A stretch of 64,000 bases of DNA, taken from Nocardioides zeae (GTDB taxonomy: Bacteria; Actinomycetota; Actinomycetes; Propionibacteriales; Nocardioidaceae). The DNA lies in contig NZ_JAUTAN010000001.1 in the NCBI RefSeq assembly GCF_030818655.1, positions 1,984,001 to 2,048,000 of the forward strand, read 5' to 3'. The translations under genes and the position numbers were made by a program. Below, one piece after another: positions 43,319 to 51,623 of the stretch. The notes beneath the pieces were generated by a model that did not search any database, was not told where the DNA came from, and saw nothing but the letters and a program-made list of their open reading frames with translations. Numbering within the stretch: the first letter of the stretch is position 1; each line of letters begins with the position of its first letter.

Positions 43319-44746
43319 TCATTCCGGACGACCGCCCACGGCGTCGAAGTCACCCACCACGCCGGGATCCTCGCCGAGCTCCTCCCCCATGTCGTCCTCA
43401 CCGCTCGGCGGTGGCGGCGCGGTCTCGTCGGCGAGGTGGAGCACGACGGCGTTGACGGCCGCGGCCAGCGGTACGGCGATGAGGGCGCCCGCGATGCCCG
43501 CGACGAGCACGCCGATGCCGATCGCGACGATGACGCCGAGCGGGTGCACGGAGACGAAGCGGCCCATGAGGAACGGCTGGAGGATGTGCCCCTCGATCTG
43601 CTGCACGAGGATGACGCCACCGAGCATGAGGAGGGCGACCCACGGTCCCTGGTCGACGAGCGCGACGAGCACCGCCACCGACCCGGCGATGGTCGCGCCG
43701 ATCATCGGCACGAAGGCCCCGATGAAGACGAGCACGCCGATCGCGGCGACCAACGGCACGTCGAGGACCACCGCCACGATCATGATGCCGATCGCGTCGA
43801 CCAGGGCGACGATCACGGTGGCCCGCATGAACTGCGTCAACGACACCCAGGCGACCCGTCCCGAGCTGTCGATCTGCTCGCGCGCCCCCCGGGGCGCCAG
43901 CCGCACGCACCACGACCAGATGCGCGCGCCGTCGGCGAGGAAGAAGAACGACGCGAACAGCACGATGAAGAACCCGGCCGCGATGTGGGTGAGCGTCGTG
44001 CCGACCTCGGTCACCTGGCGCACGAGCTGCTGGCTGTCGCCGGACTCGGTGAGGTACTGCTGCGCCTGCGTGATGTAGCCGTCGATCTGCGAGTCCGACG
44101 CGTTGAGCGGCCCGTCCTTCAGCCACGTGCGCACCTCGCCGAGCCCCATGACCACCTTGTCGGCGAGGTCGGTCATGCCGTCGATCACCTGCTGGCTCAC
44201 GAAGGTGATGAGGAGCGCGATGAAGCCCAGGCCGCCGACGACCACGACGATCGCCGAGAGGCTGGCGGGGACCCGGATCCGCCGGCCCCACCGCACGACG
44301 GGGTGCCCGAGCGAGGTCACGAGGAGGGCGATGAGCAGCGGGAGGGTGACGACGCGGACCTGCCAGAAGGCGTAGACCAGCACCACCGTCGCGGCCACGA
44401 TGACGAGGAAGCGCCACGCCCAGGCGGCCGCGAGGTCGAGACCCCAGGGCACCTCGGCGCGCGCGAGGTTGGACTCCCCCGCCGCGATCGGGAGGGGCGC
44501 CGCGCCCACCGGCCGACGCTCGGCCCGGGCGGCCGCCCACTGCGCGGTCAGCTGGGCACGGAGGTCGCGCCGCAGCGCCTCCTCGTGCTGCTCCTCGTCG
44601 CGGCTGCGCCGGGCGAGCAGCGCGGCGAGACGACGCCGCAGCTCGCCCACCTCGCCGTCGTCGGGCTCCTTCGTCACGGGGTCGCCGATCGGCGCCCGCC
44701 CCTCGTCGGCCTGCTCGGCGGTCCTGTCCCCGTCCACCCGCGCCAC
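43319..44746 (-). CDS. AI-2E family transporter (UPF0118/TqsA-like)
   Basis: 475-residue polytopic membrane protein. A charged N-terminal ~105 residues is followed by about eight membrane helices. Family features: LPLLIALLVTSLGHPVVRWG, FLADGARIWSW, VGVLVFIGAFVPMIGATIAG-type loop (FIGAFVPMIGATIAGSVAVL), VQQIEGHILQPFLMGRFVSV and HPLGVIVAIGIGVLVAGIAG. Substrate unknown; members export peptides, AI-2 or ions. GTG at 44746 follows the MutL-like stop by one base. Confidence 0.9.
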   Translation of the reverse strand: MARVDGDRTAEQADEGRAPIGDPVTKEPDDGEVGELRRRLAALLARRSRDEEQHEEALRRDLRAQLTAQWAAARAERRPVGAAPLPIAAGESNLARAEVPWGLDLAAAWAWRFLVIVAATVVLVYAFWQVRVVTLPLLIALLVTSLGHPVVRWGRRIRVPASLSAIVVVVGGLGFIALLITFVSQQVIDGMTDLADKVVMGLGEVRTWLKDGPLNASDSQIDGYITQAQQYLTESGDSQQLVRQVTEVGTTLTHIAAGFFIVLFASFFFLADGARIWSWCVRLAPRGAREQIDSSGRVAWVSLTQFMRATVIVALVDAIGIMIVAVVLDVPLVAAIGVLVFIGAFVPMIGATIAGSVAVLVALVDQGPWVALLMLGGVILVQQIEGHILQPFLMGRFVSVHPLGVIVAIGIGVLVAGIAGALIAVPLAAAVNAVVLHLADETAPPPPSGEDDMGEELGEDPGVVGDFDAVGGRPE

Positions 44747-44747
44747 G

Positions 44748-46146
44748 TTACGTTGCCAGCCCGTCCGCGAGGGAACGGACCAGGCAACGTGCTACCTCCG
44801 GGTGGCCCCCGGTGAGCAGCCCGACGGCGGCGAGCACGGAGGAGGCGTCCAGGCCCAGCCGCGGCGCGGCGGGCACGAGCCACCCGCCGGGCCCGGCCCC
44901 GGCCTCCCCGGTGGCCGCACGGAGCACGGCGCGGGACCGGTCGGCGCCGGCGTGCCGCAGCACCCCGCCGGAGCCGACGAGGAGCGCCGTCTCCCGCAGG
45001 TCGGTGCCCCCGCCGTCGGTGCGGTCGCGGTCGACGAAGCGCCCGGCGTGGCGGCGTACCGCCGTGCGCACGGCCACCTCCGCGATCCGCAGGTCGGTGG
45101 CCTCGTCCTCGGGGGTCTCCGGGAGCAGTCCGGGGTGGTCCGCACGGCGCTGCGCCGCTGCGACCAACGCCGCGTCCCCCGCGACGCCGGCGTCGTCGGC
45201 CGCCGTGACGGTCGACGGTGCGGACCACCGCATGCCGAGGTCGCCCTCGACCGTGCGGTTGAGCCGGGTGCGGGCGACGACCTCGCGGCTCGCGTGCTCC
45301 GGGTCGACCTCGGTCGCCGAGTAGACGTCCGTCGTCGCGCCGCCCACGTCGACCACCACGACGTCCCCCTCGACGTCGGCCAGCAGGGCCACCCCGTCGA
45401 GCACGAGGTCGGGGGTGGCACCGCGCAGCAGCCGGGTCAGCTCGGGACGGCGGCTCAACCGGCGACCGCCGATGACGTGGGCGAGGAAGAGCTCGCGCAC
45501 CCGCGACCGGGCGGGACGCGGGCGCCAGCACCCCGATGCGCGGCACGACGTTGTCGGCCGTGCGGTGCGCGAGGCCGGCGGCGTCGAGCACCGCGGCCGC
45601 CTCGGGTGCCGCATCCGCGTTGCCGGCCACGACGACCGCGCCGTCCCACCCGTCGCGGGCCAGGGCGGCGAGCAACCGTGCCCCCTCGACGAGGGGCGTC
45701 GGGTTGCCCCCGTCGGTGCCACCGGTGAGCAGCACGACGTCGGGACGGGCCACGGCGAGCGCCCGGGCGTCGGTGCCGTCCTGGGCGAGCGCATGGACGG
45801 CGACCACCCGGCCGCCGCTCGACAGGGCCACCCGACGGCCCGCCTCGGCGGTCACCAGTGCCTCGTTGCCGAGCACGCCGATCCGGAGCCCGCCGCCGGC
45901 CGAGGAGCAGGCGAGCACCACGACGTCGTCCGCCGCCGGGTCGAACGCGTGCTGCGTGCCGAGGGCGGCCAGGCACGCGTCGTACCCGTCCAGCAGGTCG
46001 CCGCTGCCCGACGCGTCGGGCAGCGTGGTCGGGTGGCTCGCGCTCGCGAGCACCGTGCCGGCCGGCCCGGCGTCGCCGTCGACCAGCGCGACGAGCAGGG
46101 CCTTGGTGAAGGTGGAGCCGAGGTCGACGCAGACCGCCAGGCTCAC
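44748..46146 (-). pseudogene. MutL-family protein (glutamate mutase accessory type), frameshifted
   Basis: Actin-like ATPase-fold protein of the family named after the MutL gene beside glutamate mutase (not the mismatch-repair MutL). N-terminal VCVDLGSTFTKALLVALVDG, VVLACSSAGGGLRIGVLGNE and VVLLTGGTDGGNPTPLVEGA are in one frame. VRELFLAHVIGGRRLSRRPE, then VVVVDVGGATTDVYSATEVD and a long C-terminus are in another. One extra C in the run at 45500-45502 breaks the frame; removing it gives 465 residues. GTG at 46146 overlaps the metB stop. No glutamate mutase or other B12 mutase gene is nearby. Confidence 0.83.
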
Positions 46147-47315
46147 CCGGCGACCCGCTCCAGGGCCTGGTCGAGGTCGGCGACGAGGTCGGCGCCGGTC
46201 TCGATGCCGACGGAGAGACGCACGAGGTCACCGGGCACCTCGAGCTCGGTGCCCGCGACCGACGCGTGCGTCATGCGGCCCGGGTGCTCGATGAGCGACT
46301 CGACGCCGCCGAGCGACTCGCCGAGGGTGAACAGCTCGGTGGCCGCGCAGAGGTCGAGGGCCGCCTGCTCGCCGGCGGCGACCCGGAACGAGACGATGCC
46401 GCCGAAGCGCTTCATCTGGCGCGCGGCCACGGCGTGGCCGGGGTGGGACTCCAGCCCGGGGTAGATCACCTCGGCCACGGCCGGGTGGGCCGCGAGGTGC
46501 GCGGCGACGAGCTCGGCGTTGTCGCAGTGCCGCTCCATCCGCAGCGCGAGGGTGCGGAGCCCGCGCAGCACCAGCCACGAGTCGAACGGGCCGGCCACGC
46601 CGCCGATGGAGTTCTGGAAGAAGGCCACCTGCTCGGCGACCTCGAGGTCGCGCACGACGAGGGCGCCGCCGACGACGTCGGAGTGCCCGCCGGCGTACTT
46701 CGTCGTCGAGTGCACGACGACGTCGGCGCCCAGGGTCAGGGGCTGCTGCAGGTAGGACGAGGCGAAGGTGTTGTCGACGACGAGGAGCGCGCCCGCCTCG
46801 TGAGCCACGCCCGCGAGGGCCTCGATGTCGCCGATGGACAGCAGCGGGTTCGTGGGCGTCTCGACCCACACGAGCTTCGTGGCGCCCGGCCGGATCGCCG
46901 CGCGGACGGCGTCGACGTCGGAGACCGGCGCCGGCGTGTGCTCGAGGCCCCAGGGGCGGGCCACCTTGTCGACGAGCCGGTACGTCCCGCCGTACGCGTC
47001 GTCGGGGATGACGACGTGGTCGCCGGGCCGGGCGAGGGCCCGCAGCAGCGTGTCCTCCGCCGCCAGGCCCGACGCGAAGGCGAACCCGCGCTCCCCCTCC
47101 TCGAGCGCGGCGAGGTTGGCCTCCAGCGCGGTGCGGGTGGGGTTGCCGGAGCGGCTGTACTCGTAGCCGTTCCGCATCCCTCCCACGCCGTCCTGCTTGT
47201 AGGTCGACGTCGCGTAGATGGGCGGGATCACCGCGCCGGTCGTCGGGTCGGGCTCGTAGCCCGCGTGGATGGCGCGGGTCTCGAAGCCGTGCTTGCCGCT
47301 CTGCTCGCTGCTCAC
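46143..47315 (-). CDS. metB: Cystathionine gamma-synthase
   Basis: PLP enzyme joining cysteine to an O-acylhomoserine in methionine synthesis. 390 residues. GFETRAIHAGYEPDPTTGAV, YEYSRSGNPTRTALEANLAA, AFASGLAAEDTLLRAL, VVDNTFASSYLQQPLTLGAD, the PLP lysine in VVHSTTKYAGGHSDVVGG and LGESLGGVESLIEHPGRMTH. Distinction from cystathionine gamma-lyase is by overall resemblance to actinobacterial MetB. It heads a minus-strand run metB-mutL-like-AI-2E-ilvA with overlaps or tiny gaps. Confidence 0.88.
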   Translation of the reverse strand: MSSEQSGKHGFETRAIHAGYEPDPTTGAVIPPIYATSTYKQDGVGGMRNGYEYSRSGNPTRTALEANLAALEEGERGFAFASGLAAEDTLLRALARPGDHVVIPDDAYGGTYRLVDKVARPWGLEHTPAPVSDVDAVRAAIRPGATKLVWVETPTNPLLSIGDIEALAGVAHEAGALLVVDNTFASSYLQQPLTLGADVVVHSTTKYAGGHSDVVGGALVVRDLEVAEQVAFFQNSIGGVAGPFDSWLVLRGLRTLALRMERHCDNAELVAAHLAAHPAVAEVIYPGLESHPGHAVAARQMKRFGGIVSFRVAAGEQAALDLCAATELFTLGESLGGVESLIEHPGRMTHASVAGTELEVPGDLVRLSVGIETGADLVADLDQALERVAG

Positions 47316-47401
47316 CCGACCGAGCCTACGACGGGAAGGTCCGGGGGCCTCGCGGTGTTGGGCATCATGGAACGACGCCGTCGAGACCCCGGGAGGACCC
47401 G

Positions 47402-48046
47402 TTGTTGTTCGGATCCAGCACCAAGACCACGCTCCCCACGCCCGACAAGGCCCTCGCGGGCCGGGACGAGCCCTGGTTCACGCTCGGTGAGCACGTCGTG
47501 CTCGGCACCCCGGTCGTGACCGACGACGTGCCCGACGGACTCGAGGTCGCCGTGTTCGGCCTCGGGTGCTTCTGGGGCGCCGAGGAGATCTACTGGCAGA
47601 AGGACGGCGTCTGGTCGACCTCCGTCGGCTACGCCGGCGGCTACACACCGCACCCGTCCTACGAGGAGGTGTGCTCGGGTCGCACCGGCCACACCGAGGC
47701 CGTCCGGATCGTCTTCGACCCGACGCGCACCTCGTTCGCCGACCTCGTGAAGACCTTCTTCGAGGTCCACGACCCGACGCAGGGCATGCGGCAGGGCAAC
47801 GACGTGGGCACGCAGTACCGCTCGGCGATCTACTACACCACGCCGGAGCAGGAGACGACCGCGCGCGAGCTCACCGACGTGTACGCCGCGGAGCTGCGCC
47901 GCCAGCGCCTCGGGGACGTCACGACGGAGATCAAGCCGGCCGGTGACTACTTCTACGCCGAGCCAGTGCACCAGCAGTACCTCGCGAAGAACCCGCACGG
48001 CTACCGCTGCCACGCCAACACGGGCGTGCGGTTCCCGCAGGTCTGA
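47402..48046 (+). CDS. msrA: Peptide-methionine (S)-S-oxide reductase
   Basis: Repairs methionine-S-sulfoxide. 214 residues. Catalytic cysteine in VFGLGCFWGAEEIYWQ, then VWSTSVGYAGGYTPHPSYEE, GRTGHTEAVRIVFDP, HDPTQGMRQGNDVGTQYRSA and a resolving cysteine in YRCHANTGVRFPQ. TTG at 47402 is the likely start (GGGAGG just upstream); no suitable ATG or GTG precedes the conserved region in frame. Confidence 0.94.
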   Translation: MLFGSSTKTTLPTPDKALAGRDEPWFTLGEHVVLGTPVVTDDVPDGLEVAVFGLGCFWGAEEIYWQKDGVWSTSVGYAGGYTPHPSYEEVCSGRTGHTEAVRIVFDPTRTSFADLVKTFFEVHDPTQGMRQGNDVGTQYRSAIYYTTPEQETTARELTDVYAAELRRQRLGDVTTEIKPAGDYFYAEPVHQQYLAKNPHGYRCHANTGVRFPQV

Positions 48047-48050
48047 GGCC

Positions 48051-48072
48051 GCCCCCGGACGGGACCGGGGGC
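48051..48072 (+). terminator. msrA terminator hairpin
   Basis: GCCCCCGG (48051-48058) and CCGGGGGC (48065-48072), 6-nt loop, 5 nt past the msrA stop. A second GC-rich complement (GGCCCCCGG near 48085-48093) could form alternative pairings. Confidence 0.65.
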
Positions 48073-48097
48073 CTCGGGCCCGCGGCCCCCGGACCGT

Positions 48098-48163
48098 GAG
48101 GAGAACGCGGACGTTGCGGAGCGACACGCCGGGCGTCCCCGGCAGTCGGTCCGCGTTTTCCTC
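48098..48163 (+). repeat. Copy C of the dispersed inverted-repeat element
   Basis: Left arm GAGGAGAACGCGGAC (48098-48112), core GCGACACGCC (48121-48130), right arm GTCCGCGTTTTCCTC (48149-48163). The 15-bp arms differ from perfect complementarity at one base. It lies between convergent msrA and psd. The simplest of the three copies, so it defines the element: arm, 8 nt, core, 18-19 nt, arm. Confidence 0.8.
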
Positions 48164-48232
48164 AGTTGAGCGCCCCGGGCCGGCCCGGACCTTCACCGGG
48201 CGCACCGGGTCGGTCGCCTCGGGGCCGGACGG

Positions 48233-48817
48233 TCAGCGCGCGATGACGGTCTCGCCGGCCCGCACGCGGATGCCCTCGGCGACGGCCGGCTCCACCCCTG
48301 GTGGCAGGAGCAGGTCGACGCGCGACCCGAAGCGGATCAGCCCGATGCGGTCACCCCGGGACACCTCCGCACCCGCCCCGACGTAGGGCACGATGCGCCG
48401 CGCGGCGGCACCGGAGAACTGCACCATCCCCAGCTCCCCGTGGGGCGTGGCGAGGGTCCACTCCATGCGCTCGTTCACGTGCGCGTCGTCGGCGAAGGCC
48501 AGCTTGTGCGGCCCCTCGACGTGGGTCTGCGTCACCACGGTCGCGTCGCACGGCATGCGGGTGACGTGGACGTTGTAGAGCGCCAGGTAGGTCGAGACGA
48601 ACCACCGGCCGTCCCGCAGCTCGACCTGGCGCACGAGCCCGTCGGCCGGGGCCAGGAGACCCGGGCCCTCCGCCGCGCGCTCGGGGTCGCGGAAGAAGGC
48701 GGTCATGCCCGTGGCCAGCGCGAGCGCGCCGACGCGGGGCAGCCCCCGCAGGACGAGCGGCGGCAGCCAGGACAGGCCGATCCACCAGGGTGTGCCGCGG
48801 GCGGGTGCGAGAGCCAT
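48233..48817 (-). CDS. psd: Phosphatidylserine decarboxylase (short, GS-cleaved type)
   Basis: Makes phosphatidylethanolamine from phosphatidylserine. 194 residues. N-terminal hydrophobic segment, FFRDPERAAEGPGLLAPADG, the histidine in STYLALYNVHVTRMP, MVQFSGAAARRIV, and the self-cleavage site LIRFGSRVDLLLP, where Gly-Ser cleavage creates the pyruvoyl group. ATG at 48817. It is 26 nt downstream of pssA, its pathway partner. Confidence 0.93.
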   Translation of the reverse strand: MALAPARGTPWWIGLSWLPPLVLRGLPRVGALALATGMTAFFRDPERAAEGPGLLAPADGLVRQVELRDGRWFVSTYLALYNVHVTRMPCDATVVTQTHVEGPHKLAFADDAHVNERMEWTLATPHGELGMVQFSGAAARRIVPYVGAGAEVSRGDRIGLIRFGSRVDLLLPPGVEPAVAEGIRVRAGETVIAR

Positions 48818-48843
48818 GCGGCTCAGTCTCCCAGGCGGCGGCC

Positions 48844-49632
48844 TCAGCGCTGCTGCTGGGCCAGCCGCAAGCGGAGCCGACGGCGCTCCTCGCGGTCGAC
48901 GTCGATGTCCTCCTCGCCGTCCGCGCGGCCGCGCGAGCGGGCGGCCAGCACGGGGAGGACGAGCAGCACCAGCACCCACGTCGCGGCCACGACGAGCGTC
49001 GGCTGCACGGCGTCGAGCGCGGCCAGCGCGGCGAGCACCCAGCCACCGATCGCCAGGGGCAGCATGTCGCGCCCCTGGTGCGGGAAGCGCAGGCGGCACA
49101 CCATGAGGGCGCCGACCAGCAGCAGCACGAGGCCGAGCAGGAGCGGATCGACGGTCGTGTACGCCGCGGAGACGGCGAGCAGCGCCGCCAAGGGCGAGGG
49201 CAGCCCGACGAAGTCCGTGTCCTCGTCCCGCACCGCGCAGAAGTCCGCCAGGCGCAGCAGCGCCCCGGAGAGGTAGACGAGGAAGCCGGCCACGGCGACC
49301 GCGACCTCCAGGTCGTTCCCGCCGCCGGCGAGGGCGATCGTCACCAGCAGGGCCGCGGGCACGAGCCCGAAGGTGATGCCGTCGCTCAGCGAGTCGAGCT
49401 GGCCGCCGAGCGACGATCCGCCGACCAGGCGCGCGGTGGCGCCGTCCAGGGAGTCGAAGACGGTGCCGAGCACGAGCAGCAGCGACACCAGCTGGAGCGT
49501 GGAGAGGCCCGCCCAGACGTCCTCGGCGTAGCCGGCGCAGACCAGCGTGAGCAGGGCGAGCGCGCCGCAGGAGGCGTTGCCGAGCGTGAAGGCATCGGGA
49601 ACGCGGGGCCGGGTGATTCCCCACATCCTCAT
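48844..49632 (-). CDS. pssA: CDP-diacylglycerol-serine O-phosphatidyltransferase
   Basis: Membrane enzyme making phosphatidylserine. 262 residues with about seven hydrophobic segments. The CDP-alcohol phosphatidyltransferase motif is complete: DSLDGATARLVGGSSLGG followed by QLDSLSDG. FTLGNASCGALALLTL is typical of the N-terminus. ATG at 49632 after GAGGAGGAG. The C-terminal tail is strongly charged. Divergent from the ABC1 kinase gene. Confidence 0.93.
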   Translation of the reverse strand: MRMWGITRPRVPDAFTLGNASCGALALLTLVCAGYAEDVWAGLSTLQLVSLLLVLGTVFDSLDGATARLVGGSSLGGQLDSLSDGITFGLVPAALLVTIALAGGGNDLEVAVAVAGFLVYLSGALLRLADFCAVRDEDTDFVGLPSPLAALLAVSAAYTTVDPLLLGLVLLLVGALMVCRLRFPHQGRDMLPLAIGGWVLAALAALDAVQPTLVVAATWVLVLLVLPVLAARSRGRADGEEDIDVDREERRRLRLRLAQQQR

Positions 49633-49784
49633 CGTCGTTCTCCTCCTCGTGGCGCGTGCATCGGGGCAACGGTAGGCGCAAGAGGCGTCCAGCGCGCGAT
49701 CCGCGAGACTTCTCACCCCCCTTCTCACCCGCCCGGGACCTCGCGTCGGCCCCGCGGTTCGGTGCCGTGGTCCACCATGGAGGA

Positions 49785-51170
49785 GTGGACGAGAAGCCCC
49801 GCGACCCCCGAGGTCTCCCCCGCCGCACGGCGGCCCGCACGGCTCGGCTCGCCGCCCTCCCGCTCGGGTACGCGGGGCGGAGCGCCCTGGGCCTCGGCAA
49901 GCGGCTCGGCGGCCGCACCGCCGAGCAGGTGAGCGCCGAGGTGCAGCAGCGCACGGCCGAGCAGGTGTTCCGCACCCTGGGCCAGCTCAAGGGCGGGGCC
50001 ATGAAGTTCGGGCAGATGCTCTCCGTGCTGGAGGCGGCCCTGCCCGAGGAGTCGATGGCCGGCTACCGGGCCGAGCTCACCCGCCTTCAGGACGCCGCTC
50101 CCCCGATGCCGACGGCGGAGGTCCGCCGCGTGCTCGACGAGGAGCTCGGCGGCGCCGGCATCGCCTGGCGCGAGCACCTCGTCAGCTTCGACGGCGGCCC
50201 GACGGCCGCCGCCTCGATCGGCCAGGTCCACCGCGGGCGCTGGCGCGACGACCCCGCCGACCCGACGACGGAGCGGGACGTCGCGGTGAAGGTGCAGTAC
50301 CCCGGCGCCGGCGACGCCATCGCGTCCGACCTGCGGCAGCTCGGCCGGCTGGCCCGCACCCTCGCGCCGATCCTCCCCGGCATCGACGTGCGGGCGCTCG
50401 TGACGGAGCTGCAGGACCGCATGGCCGAGGAGCTCGACTACCGGCTCGAGGCCGAGGCGCAGCGGGCGTTCGCTGCGGCGTACCGGGACGACGAGCGGTA
50501 CGTCGTCCCCGGCGTGGTCGCCGGCACCGAGAAGGTGCTGGTCTTGGAGTGGCTCGAGAGCACCGGCTCGCTCGCGACCGTCATCGCGTCGGGCACGCCC
50601 GAGGAGCGGGACCACTACGGCCAGCTGCTCGTGCGGTTCCTCTTCGACGGGCCGGAGCGCACCGGGATGCTCCACGCCGACCCGCACCCCGGCAATTTCC
50701 GCACGATCCCCGGGCCCGACGGCGAGCCCGGGCGGCTCGGCGTGCTCGACTTCGGTGCCGTCGCGCGGCTGCCCGAGGGCGGGCTCCCGGAGGCGATGGG
50801 CCGGCTGCTGCGCGTGGCCGGGCAGTCCGACCTCGACGGCCTCGAGGCCGGGTTGCGGGCCGAGGGGTTCATCCGCGACAAGGTGCGGATCGACCCCCAG
50901 CTCCTCCTGACCTTCCTCGGCCCGTTCGTCGAGCCCACGCTCGTCGAGGAGTTCACGTTCACCCGGGAGTGGATGCGGGAGCAGTACGACCGGCTCAGCG
51001 ACCCCCGCGATCCCGTCGCCGCCGTGGGGCTGCGGCTGAACCTGCCCCCGTCGTACCTGCTCATCCACCGCACCTGGCTCGCCGGGGTCGGCGTGCTGAG
51101 CCAGCTGGGCGCCACGGCGCCCTTCCGCGCGATCCTGTCGGAGTCCCTGCCCGGCTTCGCCGCGGACTGA
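49785..51170 (+). CDS. ABC1/AarF (UbiB-like) atypical kinase
   Basis: 461 residues. KGGAMKFGQMLSVLEAALPE is the KxGQ region; the Ala-rich loop TAAASIGQVHRG, VAVKVQYPGAGDAIASDLRQ, EELDYRLEAEAQ, VLEWL and the catalytic HADPHPGNF and DFGAV are present. UbiB-like proteins are ATPases linked to isoprenoid quinone or lipid metabolism. GTG at 49785 is the likely start, although GGAGGA lies unusually close to it. Function here unproven. Confidence 0.88.
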   Translation: MDEKPRDPRGLPRRTAARTARLAALPLGYAGRSALGLGKRLGGRTAEQVSAEVQQRTAEQVFRTLGQLKGGAMKFGQMLSVLEAALPEESMAGYRAELTRLQDAAPPMPTAEVRRVLDEELGGAGIAWREHLVSFDGGPTAAASIGQVHRGRWRDDPADPTTERDVAVKVQYPGAGDAIASDLRQLGRLARTLAPILPGIDVRALVTELQDRMAEELDYRLEAEAQRAFAAAYRDDERYVVPGVVAGTEKVLVLEWLESTGSLATVIASGTPEERDHYGQLLVRFLFDGPERTGMLHADPHPGNFRTIPGPDGEPGRLGVLDFGAVARLPEGGLPEAMGRLLRVAGQSDLDGLEAGLRAEGFIRDKVRIDPQLLLTFLGPFVEPTLVEEFTFTREWMREQYDRLSDPRDPVAAVGLRLNLPPSYLLIHRTWLAGVGVLSQLGATAPFRAILSESLPGFAAD

Positions 51171-51208
51171 CTTCCCGAGCTCCCCGCGCCTGTGCCAGAG
51201 TTCCGCGC

Positions 51209-51610
51209 ATGGGCACCTGGGGAACCGGCCCCTTCGACAACGACGGGGCGGCCGACCTGCTCGGCGAGATCGAGGACGGCACGTTCTCGTTCGACGCGGT
51301 CGAGTGGGCGTTCGACGACGGCCACCTGACGACGGACGGCGGCGAGTTCGCGGGGGCGCTCATCGAGCTCGCGTTGATCGCGCTCGAGGCCCGCGACCCC
51401 TCCGAGGAGGTCGCCGACCTCGACCTCGACGACTTCCGCGCGGCGCTCACGCCCGACCGGCTGCGGTGGCTCGTGCAGCAGGGCGAGCGCGCCCTGTCGG
51501 AGGAGTCCTCGGAGGTCTACGAGCTGTGGGCCGACGCCGGTGAGGACGAGCTCGAGGAGTGGCGGGCCGCCACCGCGCGCAGCCTCACCGAGCTGCGCGA
51601 GCTGGTCTGA
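51209..51610 (+). CDS. DUF4259 protein
   Basis: 133 residues. The N-terminal MGTWGTGPFDNDGAADLLGE is diagnostic of DUF4259. The rest is acidic and helical (GGEFAGALIELALIALEARD, LRWLVQQGERALSEESSEVY). Cytoplasmic, function unknown. It follows the ABC1 gene after 38 nt and converges on the oligopeptidase gene. Confidence 0.9.
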   Translation: MGTWGTGPFDNDGAADLLGEIEDGTFSFDAVEWAFDDGHLTTDGGEFAGALIELALIALEARDPSEEVADLDLDDFRAALTPDRLRWLVQQGERALSEESSEVYELWADAGEDELEEWRAATARSLTELRELV

Positions 51611-51623
51611 GCCCCTCCCGGCC

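Noticed and set aside
44748..46146. DNA mismatch repair MutL
   Set aside because: It lacks GHKL ATPase motifs; the sequence fits the actin-like family of the glutamate mutase accessory gene.
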